The position numbers and the translations under genes are program-made. DNA of 64,000 nt from Thermotoga petrophila RKU-1. GTDB lineage: Bacteria; Thermotogota; Thermotogae; Thermotogales; Thermotogaceae. The DNA lies in NCBI RefSeq assembly GCF_000016785.1, contig NC_009486.1, positions 310,001 through 374,000 on the forward strand, read 5' to 3'. The notes under the pieces are model-generated. The model was not told the DNA's origin. It saw nothing but the letters and a program-made list of their open reading frames with translations, and searched no databases. Below, piece by piece: positions 23,296 through 30,724 of the stretch (the stretch's first letter is position 1; each line of letters begins with the position of its first letter).

Positions 23296-24180
23296 ATGGG
23301 ACTCTTCGATTTTTTGAAAAAGGGACTCCAGAAGACGAAAGAAACGTTTTTTGGACGAGTGGTGAAGCTCCTCAAAGGAAAAAAGCTGGACGATGAAACC
23401 CGCGAGGAGCTGGAAGAACTTCTCATTCAAGCGGACGTGGGAGTCGAGACAACGGAATACATTCTGGAGAGATTGAAAGAGAAGGACGGAGACGCTCTCG
23501 AGTCTCTCAAGGAAATCATTCTGGAAATTCTGAACTTCGATACGAAGCTGAACGTTCCTCCTGAACCTCCGTTTGTGATCACGGTTGTTGGTGTCAACGG
23601 AACGGGAAAGACCACCTCTTGCGGAAAGCTCGCAAAGATGTTCGTGGATGAAGGAAAGAGTGTGGTGCTCGCTGCGGCGGATACTTTCAGAGCGGCCGCC
23701 ATAGAACAGCTGAAGATATGGGGAGAACGTGTCGGTGCCACGGTGATATCCCACTCGGAAGGAGCAGATCCGGCCGCCGTTGCCTTTGACGCGGTGGCTC
23801 ACGCTCTCGCCAGAAACAAAGATGTGGTCATAATAGACACCGCCGGAAGACTTCACACGAAGAAGAATCTCATGGAGGAATTGCGGAAGGTTCACAGAGT
23901 TGTCAAAAAGAAGATCCCCGACGCTCCGCACGAAACGCTCCTCGTGATAGACGCCACCACCGGCCAAAACGGACTTGTTCAGGCAAAAATATTCAAAGAA
24001 GCGGTGGATGTCACCGGTATAATTCTCACAAAGCTCGACGGAACCGCGAAAGGCGGAATAACTCTGGCCATTGCCCGGGAACTGGGAATACCCATAAAGT
24101 TCATCGGTGTCGGAGAAAAGGCAGAAGACCTGAGGCCTTTCGATCCTGAAGCCTTTGTGGAGGTATTGATTTCAGAATGA
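23296..24180 (+). CDS. ftsY: Signal recognition particle receptor FtsY
   Basis: 294 aa. FtsY is the SRP receptor GTPase that delivers ribosome-nascent chains to the translocon. The four-helix N domain is followed by the G domain with P-loop [15 protein letters not shown] (about 98), the insertion box, [16 protein letters not shown] and the [10 protein letters not shown] motif. The long acidic A domain of E. coli FtsY is absent; only a short amphipathic N-terminus ([18 protein letters not shown]) remains, as in many thermophiles. ATG start with AGGAGG 10 nt upstream. First gene of a unit with DUF2225, the LysM lipoprotein and the Rrf2 regulator; stop/start ATGA coupling to the next gene. Confidence 0.97.
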   Translation: MGLFDFLKKGLQKTKETFFGRVVKLLKGKKLDDETREELEELLIQADVGVETTEYILERLKEKDGDALESLKEIILEILNFDTKLNVPPEPPFVITVVGVNGTGKTTSCGKLAKMFVDEGKSVVLAAADTFRAAAIEQLKIWGERVGATVISHSEGADPAAVAFDAVAHALARNKDVVIIDTAGRLHTKKNLMEELRKVHRVVKKKIPDAPHETLLVIDATTGQNGLVQAKIFKEAVDVTGIILTKLDGTAKGGITLAIARELGIPIKFIGVGEKAEDLRPFDPEAFVEVLISE

Positions 24181-24833
24181 GCAAGTTCTGGGAAAAAGAA
24201 TTCACCTGCCCTTTCTGTGGAACGAAGTTCAAAAAGAAGATGGTCTTTTTCGACTCCATAAAGATCAAAGCCAGAGATATCGACTTGAAACCTGTTTTTG
24301 AAGATGTGAACCCGATGTTTTACGAAGTGGTGACCTGCCCGAACTGTTACTTTTCTGCGTTCGACAAAGATTTCGAGACCATCACCATAAAAGGAGAAGA
24401 GACGGAAAGAAAGCTGAAAAAACTGCTCGAAGAAGCCAAGAAAAAGGTCGAATTGAAAAACGTGGAGAACCACGTGGAAGCGATCAAGCGCTACGCTTTG
24501 AGTGGAATGGTGTACTCTGTTTTGAACCAGAGAAAGAAAGTAGCGATCTCTTATCTAAAGATCGCCTGGCTGTTCAGAGAGCTGGGAAAGTCAGAAGAAG
24601 AAAAGCGCTATCTCGAAAGAGCTTTGAAGGAATTCGAAAGCCACTACAAGTACGACTATTACCAAGAATCGGACGAACCCATGATACTCTTCTATCTGGG
24701 TGTTTTGAATCAAATCCTGGGCAACAGGAAAGAAGCCGCGAGGTGGTACGAACTCCTCCTGAGAAAGTACGACGGCAAATCCCTTTACGCGAAGGTGGGG
24801 AGGGAAAGATGGCAGGAATTAAGAAGATCTTAA
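24177..24833 (+). CDS. DUF2225 protein (zinc-ribbon plus TPR-like helices)
   Basis: 218 aa. The N-terminus carries two CxxC pairs: CPFCGTKF at about 10-13 and CPNC at about 53-56, which would bind one zinc ion. The rest is helical with repeats resembling tetratricopeptides (AISYLKIAWLFRELG, MILFYLGVLNQILGN, EAARWYELLLRKY). This arrangement defines DUF2225, whose function I do not know. It overlaps ftsY by 4 nt (ATGA) and the next gene by 25 nt, so it is cotranslated with them. No signal peptide; cytosolic. Confidence 0.8.
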   Translation: MSKFWEKEFTCPFCGTKFKKKMVFFDSIKIKARDIDLKPVFEDVNPMFYEVVTCPNCYFSAFDKDFETITIKGEETERKLKKLLEEAKKKVELKNVENHVEAIKRYALSGMVYSVLNQRKKVAISYLKIAWLFRELGKSEEEKRYLERALKEFESHYKYDYYQESDEPMILFYLGVLNQILGNRKEAARWYELLLRKYDGKSLYAKVGRERWQELRRS

Positions 24834-26473
24834 TGTTTTCTCTGATACTGATATTTCTCGCAGCATGCGTATCTCCCGAACTGGAGGAAAAATTGAACAA
24901 TTTAGAAAACCAGATAAGACAGCTGAACACTCAGATAGACTCCATCGAAAAGAAGATGCTGGACTTGGAAAACAAGATGAAGGCACAGGAAAGTTCTCAG
25001 GAAGAGTTGGAAGCGCTGAAAAGAGATGTAAGATATCTCAAAGAGGATCTATCTTCCCTGCAGGAAGAGTTCTCCAGCAAAATGAGCGATCTCGAGAACA
25101 GTTACTACTCCATCTCCATGAAACTTCCTGCAGTGGAAAAAGCCGCCTCCATCTTCTCCGAGATAGAAGACATGAAATCGAAAATCTCAGAATTGGAGAG
25201 AAAAGTGAGTATTGTTTCACTCGGAAGTTCCCCGGAAGTCTCAGAAGATCTGAAACACATCCTTCTCGATCTCGAAGAGAGGGTTTCCACTCTGGAAAAG
25301 AACGTTTCGGTGGTGGATCGAATAGAAGAAAGGCTGGAAAGTACTGAAAAACTTCTCTCCAAAGTGGCCTTACGCGTTCTTTCACAGGGCGAAACGGAAG
25401 CGAAGGTGGTGAACGTTTCAAACGATGAGCTGGAAAGCAGGATATCTGATATCGAGAAAAAGCTTTCCTATCTCGAAACCAACCAGAAGGCGCTGGAACA
25501 GATCGTTCAAAATCTGAAAGATCAGAAGCCTTCCAGCTACGCGAACATAGATGTTGAGAGTTACTCACAGCAGTTGAAAAAATACCTCGACGAGTTCAGA
25601 AGACTCGTGAGGAGTTATGAGATCGCAAGGATCCTTGGAATAGAGGAAGGATACGTGTTTGTAAGAGTGGAGCGGGGCGACACCCTCGCGAAGATCAGCA
25701 ACGCGTTCAACCTTGGACCCGACGGTGTGGAAAAAATCATGAAGCTGAACGGCATAGACGACCCGAGGAAGCTCATAGCAGGGAGAATCATAAAGGTTCC
25801 CGTCACGAATCTTTCGACAAGTTTTCCAGTTGGAGAAAAACCCGATCCAAAGGTGATCGTCTCCGGCTTTGGCCTGAAAACCGATGGAACTTTTTCCACG
25901 GGGGTTGAGGTGGAAAGCAACGGGCAGAAGGTAAAAGCTGCGCTTCCAGGGCGAGTGAAGAGTGTAAGCAACGGAACCGTTGTCATATATCACGGAAACG
26001 ATGTGGAAACGGTGTACAGAAATCTCGCTGTGGTTTCGGTGAACGCTGGTGACTGGGTGAGTGCGGGTGACACCATAGGATACGGTGGAAAGAACGTTGT
26101 CTTCGAACTGTATGTGGAAGGAGAACCTAAGGACCCCATGCTCCTTTTCTTTTCCAATATGGGAGAGTTCGAAATCAGTTTCTACACGGAGTGGGAAGAT
26201 GGAAAATTACCGGAACACCCCGCCTTCAGACTCACAAAATCCGGCAAAATTCCTGAAGATTGGAAAACAGCGGCCGCGGATACCACCATCTTCCCCCTGG
26301 GTTCTGTTCTCTACATACCAGAGCTCAGAGACACGCCCAGTGGTGGGGTTTTCGTTGTGGAAGACATCGGCGGGGTGATCAAAGGAAGAAAGATCGATAT
26401 ATATCTGAACAGCATAAGAGAGGCGCTCCAAAACAGAAAGATCGTGTCCAGAGTCTTCGTGTGGAGGGATTGA
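24809..26473 (+). CDS. Lipoprotein with coiled coil, LysM, degenerate M23 and 3D domains
   Basis: 554 aa. The ATG at 24809 (GGGGAGGGAAAG in front) gives a lipoprotein signal: hydrophobic MFSLILIFL then lipobox LAAC. From about 25 to 275 lies a long heptad-rich coiled coil. A LysM domain (RVERGDTLAKISNAFNL) follows at about 290-345 and binds glycan strands. At about 350-455 is a domain like M23 peptidases (VVIYHGNDVETVYRNLAVV) but the usual zinc ligands are gone: YRNL replaces YxHL and VFELYV replaces HxH. The C-terminal 100 residues match a 3D domain (double-psi barrel), with AADTTIFPLGSVLYIP and EDIGGVIKGRKIDIY containing its conserved aspartates. 3D domains occur in wall hydrolases such as MltA- and YabE-like proteins. 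Likely an envelope protein that spans to peptidoglycan. Confidence 0.85.
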   Translation: MAGIKKILMFSLILIFLAACVSPELEEKLNNLENQIRQLNTQIDSIEKKMLDLENKMKAQESSQEELEALKRDVRYLKEDLSSLQEEFSSKMSDLENSYYSISMKLPAVEKAASIFSEIEDMKSKISELERKVSIVSLGSSPEVSEDLKHILLDLEERVSTLEKNVSVVDRIEERLESTEKLLSKVALRVLSQGETEAKVVNVSNDELESRISDIEKKLSYLETNQKALEQIVQNLKDQKPSSYANIDVESYSQQLKKYLDEFRRLVRSYEIARILGIEEGYVFVRVERGDTLAKISNAFNLGPDGVEKIMKLNGIDDPRKLIAGRIIKVPVTNLSTSFPVGEKPDPKVIVSGFGLKTDGTFSTGVEVESNGQKVKAALPGRVKSVSNGTVVIYHGNDVETVYRNLAVVSVNAGDWVSAGDTIGYGGKNVVFELYVEGEPKDPMLLFFSNMGEFEISFYTEWEDGKLPEHPAFRLTKSGKIPEDWKTAAADTTIFPLGSVLYIPELRDTPSGGVFVVEDIGGVIKGRKIDIYLNSIREALQNRKIVSRVFVWRD

Positions 26474-26474
26474 A

Positions 26475-26888
26475 ATGTTCACGATGCGAAGTGAGTACGC
26501 GCTCAGGCTCATGATCGTGATGGCAAAAGAGTACGGAAACTACCTTTCGATGACAGAAATACTGGAGAAAGCGAAACAGTCAGTTCCAAGGGAATTCGCA
26601 GAAAAAATCCTGTACACCCTGAAAAAAGCCGGACTGGTGAAGACAAGAAGAGGGAAAAGCGGTGGATACATGCTGGCGCGTCCGCCAAAAGAAATAAAGG
26701 TCTCTGAGATCGTGTTTCTTCTGGACAGGAAGTCGAAGGTTTTCTTCGACATGCCCGGCTGTCCGGACGAGCTGGACTGCGTTATCAGAGCTCTGTGGAA
26801 AAGGGTAGAGAACGAAATAGAGAAGATTCTAAGCGGTGTGACCCTCGAAGATCTGATAAAAGAACAGGAGGAGAAACTGAAACAGTAA
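26475..26888 (+). CDS. Rrf2-family transcriptional regulator
   Basis: 137 aa. An N-terminal winged helix-turn-helix has the Rrf2 opening (MFTMRSEYALRLMIVMA) and the wing RRGKSGGYMLARPP, then a dimerisation helix. The sensor segment holds GCPDELDCVIRALW. Aligned by eye with IscR (GC-x5-C..HALW), two cysteines are kept but the first cysteine and the histidine ligand are replaced (R before ALW), so an IscR-type 2Fe-2S cluster would lack two of its four ligands. The target is unknown; it might regulate this operon. ATG starts one nt after the previous stop. A terminator follows. Confidence 0.9.
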   Translation: MFTMRSEYALRLMIVMAKEYGNYLSMTEILEKAKQSVPREFAEKILYTLKKAGLVKTRRGKSGGYMLARPPKEIKVSEIVFLLDRKSKVFFDMPGCPDELDCVIRALWKRVENEIEKILSGVTLEDLIKEQEEKLKQ

Positions 26889-26907
26889 AGCCCGCTTCCA
26901 GCGGGCT
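26889..26907 (+). terminator. Terminator after the ftsY-Rrf2 unit
   Basis: AGCCCGCT and AGCGGGCT form a perfect 8-bp stem with loop TCC directly after the Rrf2 stop, followed by CATTTTAC. It also lies at the end of the convergent 64-aa gene and may stop both. Confidence 0.75.
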
Positions 26908-27101
26908 CATTTTACTTTCAGGCTGAGTTTTTCTTCAAAAAATACCTTCTTCCCATCCACCTCGAACTCTTTTATCCCCGTTCTCTGAGCGTATTCCCTC
27001 AAAACTTCCTCGATCTCTTTCTTCTCCGCCCTGAGTTCTTTCATGAGGTCCTTGATTTCCACATACCTTCTCACCAACTGTTCAATGGTGGGGTTCTCCA
27101 T
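26907..27101 (-). CDS. Small charged coiled-coil protein coupled to sfsA
   Basis: 64 aa, not recognised. The first 40 residues are a highly charged helix (EIKDLMKELRAEKKEIEEVL) and the last 20 form a beta-like tail (FEVDGKKVFFEEKLSLKVK). It is likely real: GGAGGTG overlaps the sfsA stop codon and lies 7 nt before its ATG, the frame fills the space to the terminator, and codon use looks like its neighbours. Short helical plus beta-hairpin proteins of this kind include phage and Gam-like pieces, but no assignment is justified. Confidence 0.65.
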   Translation of the reverse strand: MENPTIEQLVRRYVEIKDLMKELRAEKKEIEEVLREYAQRTGIKEFEVDGKKVFFEEKLSLKVK

Positions 27102-27104
27102 GCG

Positions 27105-27773
27105 CTACACCTCCTCACAGATCGACAGCTTCTCTGTTGAACACAGGTACTCTCCATCGTATTTTACCCTGAACACGTCGATATTCACACCGCTTTTCAG
27201 AGCGCGCCAGAAAACTCTTGAAAAAGCCGGGTCAACGTTTCTGTTCGGAAGAAAACAGTCGCTTTCGAGGAAAACCAGGATCAGCAGAAGAGCCTTGAAA
27301 CCGCTTTTCACAGAACTGATCAGCTCCTCGATGTGTCTTCTTCCACGTTCTGTGGGTGCGTCTGGAAACATCGCGACACCATCTTCTTCGTACGTACATC
27401 CCTTCACTTCCACAAAGGTCCTCCTGTCGATCAGGAAATCGAACCTGCTGTTTTCAAAGCGTTTCTCGCTTTCTATCGTGGAGCCTGGGAACAGTTCTTC
27501 CAGAATCTTCCCGGCCACGATACTGTGGAAACCCGAATGGACAAAGACGAATTCATCTCTGTGTTCGACTGCCAGAAGGTCCCAGCCGGTCTTCCTTCGA
27601 TCGGATTCTGCACGCTTCAGGAGAACTCTTTTTCCTTTTTTCAAAAGCGGAAGGCGCCCTGTATTGTGGATGTGTATCAGGGTCTTTTTCCCTTCGACAA
27701 GAGCAACTCCCGTAAATCTGCTCTTTCTTTCCAGAAAGATCCCTTCCGTATCAGCTGGAAGTATCAGTCTCAT
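27105..27773 (-). CDS. sfsA: SfsA-family putative nuclease
   Basis: 222 aa. SfsA, named for sugar-fermentation stimulation in E. coli, has an N-terminal OB fold and a C-terminal PD-(D/E)xK nuclease-like domain. Visible here: the family motifs HIHNTGRLPLL in the OB part and FDFLIDRRTFVEVKGCTY with D, E and K at the expected nuclease positions, then MFPDAPTERGRRHIEEL. Its cellular role is not settled; DNA binding is reported for the family. The ATG overlaps the previous stop (ATGA). Confidence 0.92.
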   Translation of the reverse strand: MRLILPADTEGIFLERKSRFTGVALVEGKKTLIHIHNTGRLPLLKKGKRVLLKRAESDRRKTGWDLLAVEHRDEFVFVHSGFHSIVAGKILEELFPGSTIESEKRFENSRFDFLIDRRTFVEVKGCTYEEDGVAMFPDAPTERGRRHIEELISSVKSGFKALLLILVFLESDCFLPNRNVDPAFSRVFWRALKSGVNIDVFRVKYDGEYLCSTEKLSICEEV

Positions 27774-28249
27774 CTTTGAAGCACCTTTTCGATCTTCCCA
27801 AAAAACAGTGTGTGGAATCCATGATCTTTGTAGAATTTATCGATGATTTCCACGGGAAGAACGAATGGTTCCACGTTGCTAGCAAAGGTCACAGAACATT
27901 CGATCAGCGTGTGGGCTTCTTTAATGGGAGCGGTGAATCCTTCCAATTCATCTAAGTGAAGAAGTCCCTTTTCAAACTTGTTCTCCTGGTATCCACTCAC
28001 ACGTCCAAAGTAATTAAGCGCTTCTCTGTATTCTTCGCTTAGAAAGTTCAGGGTGAATCTTTTGCTCTCCTTCACAAGACGCCAGGTGAATCTCTGAGGT
28101 CTCATAGCAGAGATGAAATACTCTTCCTCCCATATGATCCCGAAGAAACCCCATCCAATCGTCATGCCGTTAACCTTGTTTCCCGCCTTGCTCGTCAGTA
28201 TTACTCTCCCTTCTCTTAGATCTTCCAACAAGCTCTCGTACACGTTCAT
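27770..28249 (-). CDS. Flavin reductase-like FMN-binding protein
   Basis: 159 aa. Length and pattern are of the split-barrel flavin reductase-like domain: a beta strand with the turn NGMTIGWGFFGIIW, then ISAMRPQRFTWRLVKESKRFTLNFL (the typical P..RxT.....e...F..N.l segment), ending in a strand GKIEKVL. Such proteins bind FMN and reduce flavins or accept electrons. The start ATG (28249, GGGGGA in front) lies 80 nt inside the 3' end of the MFS gene, a long overlap. ATGA coupling to sfsA downstream. Confidence 0.85.
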   Translation of the reverse strand: MNVYESLLEDLREGRVILTSKAGNKVNGMTIGWGFFGIIWEEEYFISAMRPQRFTWRLVKESKRFTLNFLSEEYREALNYFGRVSGYQENKFEKGLLHLDELEGFTAPIKEAHTLIECSVTFASNVEPFVLPVEIIDKFYKDHGFHTLFFGKIEKVLQR

Positions 28250-29549
28250 TCCCCCTTTTCAAAAGTAGATACACATCGAGCATTCTGTCTATGGGACGTC
28301 TCAGAGTGACAGAAAGGGTACTCAACATGAAGGCTTTGAACGGGATGTGCTTCTTCACCTTGACTTTTCTCAAAAAGAACACAGCGGAGAATCTGAAGAT
28401 TCCTGCCATCAAAAAGAGCAGTTGAAGTCCAAAAATTTCGAAACCGTGGAGATTTACGTAAATATCAGAGAGAAATTTCGCCGTGATTCCACCTGCAAAT
28501 GAGCCTATAAGACTTCCAGCGCTGGCAAAAGACGCGTTCAAACCGAAGAAAACGGGATCAGACTCGAAAGCAACCTCCATAGGAAGGATGGCGAGTGACA
28601 GGTTTATAGCGGACCACGCGATGGAAGAAAGGAAGGCGTCCGCTACCATCAGGGTTCTGTAAGTATTGGTGTTCATGAAAAACCACATACCGGAGACAAA
28701 AGAAGCAAGGATGATACCGAACTCGGCTATCGTTTTGTGTCCTACCCTGTCAGACACTTTTCCAAGGATCCTGTAAACCAGCATCGCCACAAAGTTGTTC
28801 ACGATCATCATGTAAGCGATGTACGTGTAATCCACACCCAGGTTCTTCAAAAGATGATAGTGATAGAAAGCAGAAGAGAACGTGACCGCCATGTTCCAGT
28901 AAAAGGTGAAGAAGACAAACTTCATAAAGTTTTCGTCCTTGAACACCGCTTTGAGAGGAATTCCCGTTACTGTTTCCCTAACAGGAACGTCCGGTATTTT
29001 GTTCATGGCAAAGATAGAAAGGACGGTTCCCACTGTGGATATGAGAAGCACAAGAACAAAACCCGAAGAGAAATGATCAACTATAGAAGAATAGAGGTAT
29101 ATAATGAGAGCATTTCCTATGGATAGAAACATGTTTCTGTTTCCAAACACCCTTCCTCTTTCCTCTGGAGGAACGAGATCTCTCATCCATGAGTTCCACG
29201 TACTGCTGGAGAGGGCCGCGAAGATCTGGGAAATCACGAGCGCAACGATGAAAATCAACGGTTCTGTTTTCCCAAGCAGTAGAAAAACGATGAGAAAAGC
29301 GAAACTGAATCTGCTGAAAGCGTTGAACACGTTGACCAGAAAACGCCTCTTTCTGTATTTCTGAACAAAGAAAGAGGCAAACAGCTGAAAAAACTGCATC
29401 ATGGGAGGGATTGCAGCGGCGACACTCAGGAGAAACTCGTCCAGATTGAAAAGCATCGCAAGACCTGTGAACACAGGTCCCTGTATTAGAAGCGCGTAGA
29501 ACAGAGAGAAGACACCTTCGAGTGTGAGAAAGAGATAGGCCTTCTTCAT
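28170..29549 (-). CDS. Major facilitator superfamily transporter
   Basis: 459 aa with 12 predicted hydrophobic segments. The loop after TM2-3 reads VQKYRKRRFLVNV and the region LVPPEERGRVFGNRN is typical of MFS (loop 4-5). Another loop, LGKVSDRVGHKT, matches the G-x-x-x-D-R-x-G-x-K motif. Substrate unknown; a drug or sugar exporter is possible. The ATG at 29549 is used because it overlaps the previous stop (ATGA) and starts right at the first helix (MKKAYLFLTLEGVF); an in-frame upstream codon at 29615 would overlap the YjdF-like gene by 70 nt. The charged C-terminal tail overlaps the flavin reductase gene. Confidence 0.88.
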   Translation of the reverse strand: MKKAYLFLTLEGVFSLFYALLIQGPVFTGLAMLFNLDEFLLSVAAAIPPMMQFFQLFASFFVQKYRKRRFLVNVFNAFSRFSFAFLIVFLLLGKTEPLIFIVALVISQIFAALSSSTWNSWMRDLVPPEERGRVFGNRNMFLSIGNALIIYLYSSIVDHFSSGFVLVLLISTVGTVLSIFAMNKIPDVPVRETVTGIPLKAVFKDENFMKFVFFTFYWNMAVTFSSAFYHYHLLKNLGVDYTYIAYMMIVNNFVAMLVYRILGKVSDRVGHKTIAEFGIILASFVSGMWFFMNTNTYRTLMVADAFLSSIAWSAINLSLAILPMEVAFESDPVFFGLNASFASAGSLIGSFAGGITAKFLSDIYVNLHGFEIFGLQLLFLMAGIFRFSAVFFLRKVKVKKHIPFKAFMLSTLSVTLRRPIDRMLDVYLLLKRGNERVRELVGRSKRRESNTDEQGGKQG

Positions 29550-30133
29550 GAACGAGGTCTCCAGAAGAATCGTCCAGTCTTTTTCCTGTACACAATCTTT
29601 GCCATCGTGTAGCATCCTAGAAGATCAAAAATGAGATCCAGCATGGTGCCGTCCAGCCCTTTTTGTGTGTTGTAGTCTGGCAGTATCTTATCCGTCGTGA
29701 ATTCGGCTATTTCCCAAAGGACCCCGGAAAAGACCCCAAGAAGGAACGCCATCAAAACGGCACCCGGCACCTCGTCCCAGAATCTCGATTTTTTCGTCAG
29801 AATCTGGTAAAAAAAGTACGTTATGACAAAAGATCCGTAGAAGTGAAGTATCTTGTCCCAGAAAAATATCTTCTCGTAGAAGTTCAAAAACTGTCCCATC
29901 AGAGAGTGGAGAAATACCGATGAAGAGAGCATCAATTTCGTTCTCTCAGGTATCTCCTGATGGGTTATCTTCTCATAAACGTATGGTGAAAAACCACCGA
30001 GCCAGAATATGAAATATCCTATCGTTTCAACGATTTTGGCTTGAATAATGGAAAAAACAACTGGAATTCCCAGGAGAGCCACTAAAACCTTGTTCAATTT
30101 TTCTTTCCGCTTTTTCACCAGTACTTCGTTCAT
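29546..30133 (-). CDS. DUF2238/YjdF-like membrane protein
   Basis: 195 aa with five to six hydrophobic segments. Sequences WDKILHFYGSFVIT and LWEIAEFTTDKIL, followed by GLDGTMLDLIFDLLG, are the conserved core of the DUF2238 (E. coli YjdF inner-membrane) family. Function unknown. First gene of a leftward unit of five; its ATG has AAGGAGGTGG 7 nt upstream, and TATAAT lies about 35 bp before the start on the minus strand (plus-strand 30153-30158). Divergent from the DedA-like gene, 41 bp apart. Confidence 0.75.
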   Translation of the reverse strand: MNEVLVKKRKEKLNKVLVALLGIPVVFSIIQAKIVETIGYFIFWLGGFSPYVYEKITHQEIPERTKLMLSSSVFLHSLMGQFLNFYEKIFFWDKILHFYGSFVITYFFYQILTKKSRFWDEVPGAVLMAFLLGVFSGVLWEIAEFTTDKILPDYNTQKGLDGTMLDLIFDLLGCYTMAKIVYRKKTGRFFWRPRS

Positions 30134-30174
30134 TTTCTCACCACCTCCTTGCGCTATTATATTTCACGGGAGGG

Positions 30175-30723
30175 ATGAAAAGATTGAAATATCTGTTACT
30201 CTTCTTTGCGACTTTTCTTTTCGACAACTCGGGCACTCCCATCCCAATTTTAACAACAACAGCACTGATCTCCGTTGGAAAGCTGAAGATTTTTCCATCC
30301 TTCTTTACGATCTACCTGGGGCTTTTGAGCTGGGATACTGTGACATTCTTTGCTGGAAAAAAGCTCAAATCGGTGTCTTTCAATCTCAAGTGGAAATTCG
30401 TACGAAAGATTCTCATAGAGTTCTTAAACGTTTATATTTCTTCGGAAAAGATACTGCTCCCACTTTGCAAATTCGTTCCCTGGGTGGGAAAGTTCACTCC
30501 GTTTCTGGCGGGCTACACGGGAAGAAATCTCCCAGCACTCCTTATCATATGGCTTGGGAGCTTGCTCTATGAGAGTACCTTTTTCTTTTCCAGTCTGATA
30601 GCTGGAAAGGTCTTCCTGAAGTTTTCAAAAATTCTGGGGATCGTTCTTTTTGCAGTTGTGATACTTGTTTATCTTCTCTGGAAGAGCAGAATCTCGAAAT
30701 CCATTGTAAAGCATCCAAGATAG
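30175..30723 (+). CDS. DedA/SNARE-associated-like membrane protein
   Basis: 182 aa with four or five hydrophobic segments. The segment VPWVGKFTPFLAGYTGRN resembles the DedA re-entrant motif (F/R-x-P..R....fxAG), and ISVGKLKIFPSFFTIYLGLLSWDTVTF has the usual opening with a D in the membrane. DedA proteins take part in lipid carrier recycling (e.g. undecaprenyl-phosphate translocation). The conserved arginine is a lysine here. The ATG at 30175 abuts GGGAGGG, so the TTG at 30184 (9-nt spacing) may be the true start. Its stop is 1 nt from the end of the convergent methyltransferase/ATP-grasp gene. Confidence 0.65.
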   Translation: MKRLKYLLLFFATFLFDNSGTPIPILTTTALISVGKLKIFPSFFTIYLGLLSWDTVTFFAGKKLKSVSFNLKWKFVRKILIEFLNVYISSEKILLPLCKFVPWVGKFTPFLAGYTGRNLPALLIIWLGSLLYESTFFFSSLIAGKVFLKFSKILGIVLFAVVILVYLLWKSRISKSIVKHPR

Positions 30724-30724
30724 A

